Shown: positions 39,880-50,891 of the stretch, piece after piece
Layout of the letters: each line of letters opens with the position of its first letter
Numbering within the stretch: the first letter of the stretch is position 1
NCBI GenBank assembly: GCA_039720395.1
Contig: CM077834.1
Span: 2,810,607-2,874,606, forward strand
Direction of reading: 5' to 3'
Length of the DNA: 64,000 nucleotides
Source of the DNA: Liquidambar formosana
Lineage: Eukaryota > Streptophyta > Magnoliopsida > Saxifragales > Altingiaceae
The notes under the pieces: model-generated
The model's input: only the letters and a program-made list of their open reading frames with translations
The model's database searches: none
What the model was told of the DNA's origin: nothing
Program-made: the position numbers and the translations under genes

Positions 39880-40011
39880 TATGGCTTGGCAATCTTACAC
39901 AAATATCTTCTTTGTATCTCTCATCAAACAATTTCAGTGGCCAGATTCCATCGTCGCTTTCTAAGCTTGAAAAGCTTGCTAACTTGAGTCTTGCAAATAA
40001 CCATTTCAGCG
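39880..40011 (+). pseudogene. RLP-B last LRR-pair exon, acceptor lost
   Basis: The LRR pair reads WLGNLTQISSLYLSSNNFSG and SSLSKLEKLANLSLANNHF and is open, with donor TTTCAGCG|GTCAGT. The usual CTCTACAGGTTCGATTCC junction has collapsed to ACTTTCCAAT, so the acceptor AG is missing. Confidence 0.65.
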
Positions 40012-40303
40012 GTCAGTGTGTATCTCTAATTGACAATATGATGATCTGATTTATTTACATGGACCTTTAAGAGTAGGCTGAGGTTACAGCTCAATAATAA
40101 GGGTACCATCTTGATGGTTTGATCAACATTGACGACTTTGGGTTTGAAAGTTAACCATGGGACCCTCGAATAAGAGGCTCTCTACAGATCAGTACGTGAA
40201 CAAGATATACAAAAACATAGGTAATCTTCACTCTTCCCACCAATAATTAGAGCATTAGTGATCTAAGTCTGAATTAATATTGTGAATTCTGAAGGGAAAA
40301 CAT
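40012..40303 (+). other. RLP-B downstream spacer
   Basis: The first 100 bp keep the shared intron signature, then similarity to the RLP repeats ends. No further RLP exon is found. Confidence 0.45.
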
Positions 40304-40416
40304 TGTTGGGGATAATTGTGGATTTTGTGAAATTTGTCACAGAATATTTATTAAAATTAAACATGAATACAACTTATAACACAAATTAAGAAATCACAAA
40401 TACAATGAAATTGAAC
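40304..40416 (-). mobile_element. LTR fragment, left piece
   Basis: It matches 27473-27588 of the solo LTR (TGTTGGGGATAATTGTGG, AAATTAAACATGAATACAAC, AATGAAATTGAAC) and stops abruptly after GAAC. The right part of the same LTR appears 3.65 kb further on at 44072. Confidence 0.8.
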
Positions 40417-41280
40417 GGTCATAACTGACATAGATATATCCAAACAAAAATTTATAGCCTGCTTCCTAGCCATAACTGACATAGGTAAGATGACCAGCAT
40501 CCTGTGTTGAATACTTGAATCGACAGCAGAAATCCAAACAGATCGGAGTAGATGTTGATTCTTTGGAAATCCTGGAAGTTAGTTTTTTTTTTTTTTAAAA
40601 ATAATAATTTCTTTGGGACTGATTCAAAAATTCCACTAGTAATTTGAAACTAATTTGTAAATATTTTGGATATGTGTAAGTAAAAAATTGATAAGTTTTA
40701 TGGGACAACTTTCTCTAAAATAAATAAATAAATAAACAAGAATAATTCCAGATTTTAATACAATAAGCAACATACCCTGCTAAAACCTGTACCATAGACT
40801 AGAGATATGAAGGCAATTTAAGATTAGCCATCATAAGAAACAGAATCAAACCACATTACCAAAAACTAACTAATACAAGTAAAAGTTGCAAAAAAACATA
40901 CCTAGCTAACCACAAATCAATAAACTTCTGAAATCCTCAAAATTAAATAGAATCCTTAATATAGTTAGGCCAACTGGATCAATCATATAGGATGATTTGA
41001 AGGATTAATCTCAATCAATAGTTTAGTGAAATGCAATATGCATCCTAAATGTTTATGATCTTAGAAACATAGAACACTCTAAAAGCCCTAAATGTTATGG
41101 TGTTCATGTTGTAACACATGCAAATATTGAGATCATGCAAGCACTTCCAAGAAAGCAGAATGTGACCCACCAACGAGATGAAACTTTTCATTAACACAAT
41201 GGGATAATTTAATTCCTTTTTCAAAGCATGTACAAAGGTTTTCAATTTTTTCTTACAACTATCACCAGGATAAAACTTAC

Positions 41281-42290
41281 CTTTCAAACTTTTAATGTCT
41301 TCTTGAAGCTTTTCATTTTTATCTTTTAGCTCCTCAGCTTTAGTTCTTAACTGGTTCAAAACATGAATAGCGTCACCGAGTATAGCAGATTTGTCAGTTT
41401 TGGCAGGCCTCCCAGGTTCCAAAACAGAGCTGAGGTCTAAGAAGCTTTAAGAAGCATAGACAATATGTCTCATCAGCAAAACATCAAATATCATTTCAAT
41501 TGTTCAACCAAATAAATGTGGGGGAAAAAAAAAAGTGATTTGCAATTTCACAAAATTGACAAACTGTACATGTACTGCTATTAAATCGTAAATGCATCAT
41601 GCATTTTAATGCTTGCTGCACAGAGAACATTTAATTTTGTGTTTCAAGGAAATTTCTTTCCCTTTCATGTCTGGCCTGATCAACCAAATGCACGCATTTA
41701 GGAAAAGGATGGATATTTTGATATTATAAAAGACAACTGGAATAAATAAGAAAAAGATTAGACCTTTCGTAGATTACAAGACATTAACAAATCATATTAA
41801 TCACAGGAAAAATACATGCACTAGGATTGTCCTAGCTATTAGCTTAAAATGGTGAACTTATTATAACTCAAAAAGATACATGCCTATCATTCATCTTCTC
41901 CCTCCGCATTTTCTCACGGCAAGCTTTAGTTCCTGCCCGACTACAAGATCCATTATGTTCACAGTAATTTATCAAAATGCAGTCATCATGAATGTGTGAA
42001 TGGTGCATGCATGATGCAGGGGAATAAAAAAAGAAGAGAAAGTTGCTTACAAGAAAAAGGAACATAAGCACTTGATCATAATATTTGGAAACAATATTAA
42101 TAATAAGAGTGACCTTAGCCTAGAAGTTCACTAACATGCTGATTTCAAAGATATTATTCATCATATGTTCTCATTAGATCTTGTAAAAATCTTAATAGTA
42201 TTTGAATAAAGTAAGATATACCTTTTCCTTTTGCATCCCATTTCTGTGCAAACAGTGCCGACAGGTGAAACATCAATTTCCATAAAAGCA
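41281..42290 (-). pseudogene. bHLH IVc (ILR3/bHLH104-like) gene fragment
   Basis: There are three exon-like pieces on the minus strand. 42290-42222 reads FMEIDVSP, then EMGCKRKR. About 41965-41884 reads NGSCSRAGTKACREKMRREKM (basic region, DNA contact). 41444-41281 reads FLDLSSVLEPG, AKTDKSAILGDAIHVLNQL, then a leucine-rich helix to DIKSLK and a good donor. Family members regulate iron-deficiency responses as dimers. Introns are kept, so it is a DNA-level copy, not a retrocopy. The exon with the rest of the zipper and the C-terminus is absent, and the N-terminal exon is not found. The acceptor before GSCSRAG is not visible and its donor looks like GC or is broken. Probably non-functional. Confidence 0.75.
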
Positions 42291-43730
42291 CTGCATGAAA
42301 AAGATTAAACAGCTATAATGTAAAGAATCAATGCATTGAAACAGAATTTTCTCAGTTCATTGCATTAAAACCCAGACAAGCATATATATGAGGAGTGGCT
42401 ACAATTAATAATATTATTTAAGAAGAACAAGTTCATCAGCTGCTTTAACCCAAATGCATTATATCACCTTTCAAGAATAGGACTAGCAAATAATAAATTG
42501 TAATTACAAAAATGAGTCAATATATACTTCAAAAGCAATGTCAAACACGATCTGATGATTCGAATCCACAAGATGACTAAATTCAATTATTCTTCCCCTT
42601 TTCTACATTTTCATATATTTTAGAAATCCTAAAATATTAACCTCTCTAGTCATACAAGCAAATATTATATATCCTCTTAGAAAGAAAAATACACAACATA
42701 CCCTAAGGAAAAAAAAAAAACAGAGGATGCATAAAACTCATAGAATGAAAACAACACATCCCAGGAGAAAAAAAAAAAAAATCACGAAATAAAAAAAAAT
42801 GCAATTACCCGGCTCCAATAACCAACACTTTGAATCCCCAACTCAGCTCCAAAATCTCCAAGCCCGTTAAAACACCAAACTCGTTTAAATCGCAACACAA
42901 CCCAGAAAAACCATCAGAATTAGACCCAAAATAGACAAATACATGCAACACGAAACAAAAGCAGTGCAATACAAGGACACACCCATTGAGGTTGAAGCAA
43001 AGCAAAAAAGGGCTATAATTTGGTGAGCTAAGGAATCGCACCAAATGAAGCATCTCAACAGAATTATTAATCAACTCCAGATACCTTACCCGGAAACAAA
43101 GCAGATCAACTCTCCAAACCAAAATTACACTACTAACAGCTCTCCTATTGACCTTACCTCCAAGACCTCTAGCAATCCAAGAGATGACATAAATTTCTTA
43201 GCAAACAAAATCACTACTGAATGTAATCTAATCAATCGTCTAAGAGACCATGAGTTCTCCAGCATATCAAATTAGCAAACAACCAGGTTTTGAGTCATTC
43301 GTAACTCGGTCATAAAAATTACAGAAAAAAAATTCCCAAATATACACACCCTAGATGAGAAACCCTACAATTGAAACCCAAATACCTAATACCTGAAACC
43401 CTACAACTGAAATCATAGAATAGAAATCATGCACACCAGACAGAGACGAGTAGGAAGAGAAATTTCAATGAAAAATAAGAAAAGAAAAGAAAGCAACAAA
43501 ATATTGAACTCACCGACTACGGAGACGGGGACGACGATGAGATGGCAGAAACGGGGAAGATGATCAGACGGCAGAGACGGGGGACGGCGATGAGAATACA
43601 GAAATGGGAGACGGCGGCAAGGGCGAGAGCGGTGCGTGAGGGTTTGGGAAGGACCCCCATGGAGAGAGGGATGTAGAGAGCAAGGGAGAGACCTTGCTTC
43701 AGCTGCCGGTGTATTCTGAAGGATCAAGAG
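42291..43730 (-). other. Region upstream of the bHLH fragment
   Basis: Minus-strand open frames at 43122-42805 and 43727-43413 show no recognised domain. The latter ends in GTAGTCG|GTGAGTT, a good donor, and is CT-rich at its start, so it could be a 5' leader exon carried with the bHLH copy. Confidence 0.35.
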
Positions 43731-44014
43731 AGCTCCAAATAACTATGTGCATTTTTAATTTTTTTAAAACCGAATAGATGTCGGATCTTTTAGAACCAAT
43801 CATTTAATAAAACAATAATAATGACGGTTTTTAAAAGGCAGTCATCTTCATCCCTAGAGTGATGACCAGTTTTAAATTAATCCTCTATTTCAGTCATCTT
43901 CCTATGGTAAAAATAATAAGATGACTCTTTTTACTAATGCAGTCATTTTTATTATTTTTAAAGTATCATTTATCAATCTTTTTTTTTTTTTTTTTTTTTT
44001 TTTTTTGGGTAGTG
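43731..44014 (-). mobile_element. CACTA (En/Spm-like) terminal region
   Basis: On the minus strand the segment begins CACTACCC followed by a long A run. It then carries repeated subterminal motifs in both orientations: ATGACTGCATTAG, GAGTCATCTT, GATGACTGAAATAG, GGTCATCA, GATGACTGCC, AACCGTCATT. A CACTA end plus inverted subterminal repeats is diagnostic of this superfamily. I could not find the partner end on the left. The element may carry the bHLH fragment. Confidence 0.65.
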
Positions 44015-44071
44015 AACCGAGCAGGGTATTAAGGTAATTGGATGCTTGACTCTTACTGTCTAGTGGGATAA

Positions 44072-44331
44072 AAGCTCAAAATATGTGTTATAATAATTCT
44101 TATAACAGCCAAATAAATAACATAAAATAAAAGTCCAACAGTTAGTAACGAACACTCATAAATCAGAGAAATTAAGGTCAAACGGTCAAATAAAATAAAC
44201 TCATATAAACAACCCATTAAGTCACGTGTTCGCCACGTCATGCGCCACATCACGACTCGCCTCTCGGGTCCAGGTCGAGGTGGGCTATGTAGATGCGTAC
44301 ACATATGTAGTCCAAAGTTTTAAAGCTTTTA
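44072..44331 (-). mobile_element. LTR fragment, right piece
   Basis: It matches 28011-28270 of the solo LTR (TGTTATAATAATTCTTATAA, AAGTCCAACAG, GTCGAGGTGGGCTATGTAG). It lacks the last ~16 bp of the LTR. With 40304-40416 it forms one LTR interrupted by 3.65 kb and missing about 420 bp. Confidence 0.8.
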
Positions 44332-47300
44332 AACTACAATGTACATAATATAGTGTAAATCATAAGATAATGTAAAATTGATAATATCTTGCTCCAAATA
44401 AAATGATTATTTTATTTCCATGCCCATAAATACTCTTCATATGATGTTTAATAATTACGGTATTATAAATCTCACTAGGAGTAATCTGTATCACCAATTG
44501 TGATCCTCACACTGAAATAATTTTATAATATGCGACAACGAATAGTTGTTCAAAATTTGAACCCCCACATTCTAATCAATTTATTTTAAGTTTATGCAAT
44601 TAATTAACACATAATCATATTTCCAAATCAAGACATGTGATTGTATTCAATTTCTCACTAGATCTGCTAGAAGGAAAGAAATTGCAATAATAACTATTCA
44701 GCAAAGAATATAAATATGTAACTTTAGGAAAAATATATAAATAGAACTTAAAACAATTTTCAAATACCAGTTAAACAAAAATGGAATTGATAAGGAGCTA
44801 ACTCAGAACTAGAAATTCTATCTTACTACCTGTCCAATGCTAGAGACACATATCTAACACAATCAGGTGACATGATACTTTGAAATAACCAGAATCAAAA
44901 AAATAGTAATAACAATGATAATAATGATAATAATAACCATGTAAAATAGTAATAAAGAATAAGAAAAGAATAATTATGTGTGACATAGAAGAAAATTGTA
45001 ATAGACTGGTATGTTAGAATAAAATATATTTCCTAGCCAACGTAAAAGAATCACAAAACCAAAATAATGCACAGTACACTACAACCAGGGCAATAGATAA
45101 ATATTATATTATAGAGATTAATGAGAATCACAGACCACATTCAGTATGAATTGTGATTATATAATACGTATCCTTTCCACCAAATATAAGAACTTAGAAT
45201 ACTAACAAAATAAATAAATAAAATAGAAAGATTTCCCCTACAATTCTACATGGACACAATGAACACGCACAATGGAGGGTCTCTACATTGAACTCTACGG
45301 AATAGAAATATGCCCACATCACAGCATGGCCAAAATAGGAATAGACGGGCAAAACAAAACTAAAAAAGAAACAGGTCTGTTAGAACCAAGAGGATAACCA
45401 TGTAAATAAAAGACTTAACTCTGCAACAATACTACCATCATCATCATTGGTTTCGAAAAATTCTATCACAAGCACACATTAACCTCCTTGAGTATAAAAT
45501 TCCAAGAAATTAATAAATTAAGATATTATGGAGAGCCACCATAAAACATCAGACTTATGATATTTCCACAAAACAATTTGCATTCAAATGTCAAAAGTTT
45601 TCTAGCATAACTCTAAATAAAATACTGGTCTTTCCAGTGGGACAAAATAGACACACAAGAACGGTTAGAGGAGAAGGGAGCAAAACTTGTCCCTCCTACT
45701 ATACCACCAGCTGTTCAATTCTCATCACCAAAGTTCAAAACAAAGCTTTTTAAAGCTCTTCTCCTTCTAATTAGATAAATTAGGGAGTTCAAACTCTAAG
45801 AAATTCTGCTTGTTGCAAATCATGTCTACTGCCAATTTCTCCAATAATTTAAAAACATAACCATTATATGTATAGTGCATTATTGCTCCATCATAGCAGT
45901 CAAATACCTCTTTTACTCTTCATCCTTTGGATGGAACATCACAACATAGACCTCAAAAGAGTAAGGAAAATTACTATAATTCCTAGGTCAAAAATGATTC
46001 AAAAGAGTGAAAAAAAAAATAAAAATAAAAAAAACACTCCAAGCACACAATTGAAGCACGTACAGGGTAATCACATTCTTTTCCATGCATGATAATGACC
46101 ATTAAGAAAACAAAGTAAAGATAATCTCATAAAATTTAAACAGGTTCAATAGTCATCACAATGTATAAGAACTTAATGCAATAAAATAATTAATTTAAGC
46201 AAAAGAATAGCAATACAAATTTATTGGATATAAAATAGAATTTTGCAGTCCGAAATGGACTGAATAATTGTCCATGAATGTTTGCCTCTATGTTACCAGC
46301 CATGCTTCTAAGGTTTAGACATATAATTAAAATCTTCTGTCAATTTTGTTATGTTGGTCTTTATATTTTATTCTTTCTCTAGCAATTACTAATGAATTTA
46401 AAATCGTTTAATGATAATATAACTACTCCCATTACCATAACCTATCTTTCCAATTTTAAAAGATTAATATTATTATTACTTACTACAATGATTATAAACT
46501 TAACAGTTTTATCCCAGATTCCAGAAAGCGATAGGATCAACAACGTCTAAGTAAAACGGTGCAATAGATTAAATAATAAACAAATAAAAACATGCAATGA
46601 TATAATTAAGCGGAAATCTACTTAATGCACAAGTCTCCATACCTACAGACTATTGGGCTCACCCATGGCATATGGCCTGCCTTAGTGGTGAACTACTACC
46701 AATTTTTAATTTGTATATATATAGCAGCAAAAAAGAGCTATTTTATTAACATGAATAAAATATTAAAATTATATGGCCTTGAGAAAAGACTTTCCTCATG
46801 AACATAAACACACGCCGAAAACCATAAACACCCAAATACATTAATACAATGTACGTGACATTTAAAAAATTCATTTGTCTCTCATATTAATCCATGAATC
46901 AAATCCTCCCAACTATTTACGTACTCATATTATTAACCGGGAATGATGGGAGTATATATATATATAGATAATTTACACCACAATCACATGTGATTAAAAC
47001 TTGTTTCAACAAAGCAACCATTTTTCTTTGTAGTTCATCAGAAGTGGAGGATAGCCAAAAAAAAAAAAAAAAAAAAAAAACAAAAAGGAAAAACTGAATG
47101 GTTTGCACTAGAACTTCCAATAGAAGTGGGCATAAAACCTTAAAACTTTAAACAAAATCGGAATTCCCACAAGATGAAAAGATTCTTGGCCCATAACAGA
47201 ACCAGTGACCAAGCTTCTAAACATACACGAGTATGTGAACTATTAAGAACATGATCAGATTTAATTCTAAAATACATATAAGATTACGGCAAATAAGTCA

Positions 47301-47464
47301 AATTAGTAATCAATATTGTTACGAACTAACACAGTTAGAATCCCAAACAATCTCCTATAAAAGTTGTATTTCCTACTCACAACATCACAACACAATTCTA
47401 AACACCGATTTCTCAACAAAATATTAACTTATAATTGTTTATAAAATAGTATGTGACTTTAGAT
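44332..47464. other. AT-rich intergenic DNA, no gene seen
   Basis: Open frames are short and unrecognised. Low-complexity patches include an AATAATGAT-type stretch at 44905-44940, TATATA at 46955-46967 and an A run at about 47058-47080. Confidence 0.5.
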
Positions 47465-48136
47465 TGTTGGGAAATATATTTAACCACTACACTATGAACA
47501 ATTATACAAACATGAATTATACAAATATAAATGATTACACAATTAGATAGAATATCAAATTAACAACATAATAGAACAAGGTATACGTCAATTAATATTT
47601 ACGCACAAAGTAAAAGGAATAAAGAAAGAAAACATAGCCAGGGAATCAGTGAGACACGTATTCGCTCTCCTAAAGTCGCATATGCCTCCCCACGTGCAGG
47701 TATTGGCAGTCGTATACAGCTCCAAGATACAACCCAGTTCTCTGATCCATAGTGCACGTCTACAAACAGGTGCCAAGAACGCGTCTAAATTGCCCAAAGA
47801 AAAATAGATAAAATAAAATAGAAGAGAGTATGAGAGTTGGAGAAAAAGAGAGAAAGACAAAGAGGGAGAAGATAAGAATGTTGAGAGAGACACTATATGA
47901 CAGCAACATTTGGTTTTATAGGCCCAGATATACCTACACCAAACGTTCAGTCAAAGGAAGAATTTAATGTATTAACTTTAATGGTTAATACATTAACATA
48001 AAACGGTAAAAAAAATTATCACAAAAATGGTAACCACCAAAAGAGTAAATAGAATCTCTTTAAAATTGAAAAAAATTAAATCTTCAAAAATAAAGTTTTG
48101 TAACTTCCTTGAAATAAAACTCTTAAATTTCTAACA
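47465..48136 (-). mobile_element. Solo LTR, diverged relative of 27473-28286
   Basis: The ends are TGTTGGGAAATAT and AATTTCTAACA, 672 bp. The internal block (CTCCTAAAGTCGCATATGCC, CTCCCCACGTGCAGGT, CTCCAAGATACAACCC) parallels 27700-27780. A minus-strand TATAAAA lies near 47918-47925. The flanks TAGAT and TAAAG do not form a clear target duplication. Confidence 0.7.
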
Positions 48137-48239
48137 TAAAGTATTTATACCTTTCATGATTATGGCATTACAAGCTTGATTTTTGTTTTTGAACTTCTTG
48201 TATTCGTTCGATCTTCTAGTATATTAGTGTATGTCGCCC

Positions 48240-48620
48240 TCCCTTGCGTTCAATTAGCATGTAAGAAACTCTATGGGCAATGGATAAAAGGTTTTGCCAG
48301 GAAAATTGGGCGTACTACTAATTTTTTGATAAGAGGAACTTCACACACACACGCCGAAAGTGTGCTGAATTATGGCCAGTTAGGGCTGTCATTAGCCTAA
48401 TAGCTTGGGACATGGGTTTTCGCCTAGTGTGTTTACAATTAGACGCACAGCTAGATGCATCTCATTTAATCTAACTTAACCCCCTCCCCATGGCTTTTAA
48501 TATTGGCCCTCCTCTAGCGTGATTGGCATGTGTAGATTCAGTATGTGTATCGGGAAGCAAATAAATGTGCCGATTATGTAGTTAAGACAGGAACTACTAT
48601 AAGTTTTAGTTATTTTTTTG
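48240..48620 (+). pseudogene. LINE-type RNase H relic, copy in duplicated segment
   Basis: It reads GQWIKGFARKIGRTT, a stretch equivalent to AELWALR broken by stops, then RDWHV and YREANKCADYVVKTG. This is the RNase H tail of a plant LINE. Multiple stops (for example TAG between RDWHV and QYVY). The 3' part 48495-48720 is shared with 59675-59890 and ends in a T-rich LINE-like trailer. Confidence 0.75.
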
Positions 48621-48719
48621 AACTGGAATCTCCATCCATGGAATTTGCAAGGTTTTTGTTGTGCCTTTGTAATTTGTCTTAGTTGTTATTGAAATAAAGC
48701 TTCCCTTTTAAAAACCCAG

Positions 48720-48746
48720 CCCCCCCCCCCCCCCACCTCCCCCCAA
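48720..48746. repeat. C-rich tract
   Basis: C15, then ACCTCCCCCC, followed by an A run. The equivalent site in the other segment copy (59890) has only six C before A8, so the tract expanded in this copy. Confidence 0.8.
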
Positions 48747-48819
48747 AAAAAAAAAAGAAAAAGAAAGGAGAAAAGATTCCCACTTAGGAAAAAAATAAAA
48801 AGAAAAGGCGTTTCCTTAA

Positions 48820-49825
48820 CCCTCTGTTTCGTTCCCGGATTTTACCAGGGAAAGGAAAAAAAATATGAGGAAATCTATTTTCTGTTGTTTGGTTGCAAGA
48901 GAAAAATAGAGGGAAAAAAAGTACAAGGGAAAAAAGGGGGGGGGGGGGGGGGGGGGGGGGAATCCCAAAACTAATTTTCCGTTTAAAACCATGAGGAAAG
49001 TTCGAAAAACTTTGGGAAAATTTTATCGAGGTACGTTCACTCTCTAGCTTCTCTTTACAAAATGGAAACACCTCTCTCACACTCCCTTCCCTCCCTTCCT
49101 TCCACAATGTGACCTCTCATGGTAAAGCGCAGACCTCCATTAACCACTAATCGATAGCCACATCTGGGCGCCGATCATGCCGTCGGACTCCCATAGCAGA
49201 CCCCTGCGATCTCGTCAATTAGACGACTATTTCCTCTGATCAGTTACATTGATTCATCGAATGCAATCGACGACCTTAACTCAGCAAGCTCTGAGCACGT
49301 ATCTTTTGCTTATGTGTTGGTGTTGAAGTTTATTGTCTGGTTGAGGAGGTTGGGGAAGGTTCTGTCCTGTTTTGAGTATGGTGTTGTTGCCTTGTAAGCG
49401 TGAGTGCTAAGCTACTGAAAAGCAATAAATTGTGGGGCTTTGGTTGACTGTTTTTGGTGTTTTTATTCCTCTGTTTCTGTGGGCTATTGGTTCCCTCTGG
49501 GTGGATTTGTAGGTTTTTCTTTGAATATATAGTCTGCTTTACTATGGCAATTCTAGGGGCTCTATTATCATCTCATTGCTGCGTTATCTGATGGTGTAGC
49601 CTCTGTGTTTGATGTATTGCCTGTGAGATAGGCTTTGTTGTTAATGTGGTTGTAGGTGCTGTATCAGCTGTAGTGCTTGTGGCAAGGGTTCATTTTCCTA
49701 CCTATTTTTCCCAAGACAGCCAAACACATGAAAGTTTTTAATTTTCCTTCCCTTTTTCTTTTCCTCCACTTTTTTTTCCATTCCTTTTTTTTTTCCCTTG
49801 CACTTTCTGAGAACCAAACATAGCC
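48820..49825. mobile_element. PIF/Harbinger-like element inside the duplicated segment
   Basis: The left end is CCCTCTGTTTCGTTCCC and the reverse complement of the right end is GGCTATGTTTGGTTCTC. TAA lies on both sides (48817-48819, 49826-49828). It is about 1 kb with no transposase recognised. The other copy of the segment lacks it, which marks it as a real insertion. A G25 run at 48936-48960 lies inside. A 222-bp relative is at 53081-53302. Confidence 0.7.
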
Positions 49826-49835
49826 TAAATGAAAA

Positions 49836-50580
49836 ATGAAAGGTGTTTCCTTATTGGGCTTGAATCCATAATGGAGGTCAAGCCTTTTTATGTGCTTAGG
49901 CTTCTGTGTAGACTGGACGGTCCATTGGAGATTTGGAGGTGATCCATTATCAGAATCTGGGCCCACCTGATAAAGCCTTCCTTACGTTCTTCTTCGGTTC
50001 CTATACTCTTCTGCATTTTATGCCGACTATATCGATTTATGAGATGTGAGGCTTTTCATTTTTCAATTTTAATTTTAAGGTTTTTAATTTTAATTAAAAT
50101 TTTTTGGTTAAGGAGATGGGAGGTTTTGATATCTGAATTTATTTCCTTTCTTTCAATACATTTGCTTATATTAATAAAGTGAAAGTGCTGATAAGGTCAT
50201 AAAATTCTTAATGTTATACCCAATTTTTTTTATGGCATCCTAATAAATATGAATGCAATGATTTACAACTTAAAACAAAATTTACCTAAATTACAGTGAA
50301 TTAAGAGGGAAAATAAGAATAACCTTGAAAAGATAAGTTCCTGTATGAGCATCCACAGCACTAAAAGGATCATCGAACAGATAAATATCAGCATCATGGC
50401 ATAGAGCGCGAGCAATCTGTATTCAACCTTGGTTTTTGGGTCTGTTTTGAAATGACATAGCCCACAATGTTTTTCAATAATTAAAACCCATTTTGAAAGT
50501 TTGTGAAATAAATTGGCTTTAGGCCCTTTTGTGGGTCGGATAGGGCTAGTGCCATTGGTGGGGCCCACTGTCAAGGCTCC
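49836..50580 (+). repeat. Duplicated segment, copy 1 (RLP 3' flank plus ABCC exon)
   Basis: It is collinear with 59926-60735: GATTTGGAGGTGA, CACCTGATAAAGCCTTCC, GGAGATGGGAGGTTTTGAT, then the ABCC exon and GGTGGGGCCCAC. The first 140 bp also resemble the 3' flank of RLP-A. With the LINE relic upstream, the duplicated unit spans about 48495-50580. Confidence 0.85.
50324..50432 (-). pseudogene. ABCC (MRP-type) transporter exon fragment, copy 1
   Basis: The minus strand reads [20 protein letters not shown] and then [13 protein letters not shown] before a GTTATT donor. This is the Walker B and D-loop of the first nucleotide-binding domain of plant ABCC transporters. Only this one exon is present. 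There is no ABC signature or transmembrane region nearby, so it is an orphan exon and not a gene. Confidence 0.85.
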
Positions 50581-50618
50581 CTTGCGTTAACCCAATATTT
50601 TTAATTTCTAGTTTCTTA

Positions 50619-50891
50619 CTCCATCTGTCTCACAAAAATAGATCATTTTTGCAACTTTTTTTTATTTCAAAATGTTTGTCCACTTTTAAAAGTCAAATCA
50701 TTAATTTTTTAAACTTTCCTATATTATCCTTAGTTGGTTCAATAATTACTTTCAATGCAAAACCCAATACCAAGAAAGAAACAGTATTTTTGGAAAGTTT
50801 GAATTTAAAAAGTGATAAATCAATATAATAATAAGTTTTCTTAAACTGTGTGTTTTGTCAAACTTGGCCTATCTTTGTAGGACGGAGAGAG
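50619..50891. mobile_element. Stowaway MITE
   Basis: The left end is CTCCATCTGTCTCACAAAAA and the reverse complement of the right end is CTCTCTCCGTCCTACAAAGA. TA duplication at 50617-50618 and 50892-50893. 273 bp. This is a classic Stowaway terminus. It sits at the right edge of duplicated segment copy 1 and is absent after copy 2. Confidence 0.9.

Larger units (their letters stand above)
36822..40011 (+). pseudogene. RLP-B: truncated LRR receptor-like protein pseudogene
   Basis: This is a paralogue of RLP-A in the same orientation. Parts are exon 1 (36822-37420), a fragment at 38394-38484, and LRR-pair exons at 38705-38848, 39370-39513 and 39880-40011. There is no C-terminal LRR, transmembrane or tail exon before the LTR fragment at 40304. 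It carries a stop after the N-terminal cap (near 37131), an in-frame TAG in the 39370 exon and a lost acceptor at 39870. Even if expressed it could give only a short secreted LRR fragment. Confidence 0.8.

Noticed and set aside
42805..43122. 105-codon minus-strand frame as bHLH exon 1
   Set aside because: Hydrophobic, Cys/Phe-rich sequence does not match the N-terminus of this bHLH subgroup. It is probably intron or leader.
40417..44071. Helitron carrying the bHLH fragment (CTAG|T near 44059)
   Set aside because: No hairpin before the CTAG and no TC start at the other edge. A CACTA terminus with subterminal repeats fits better.
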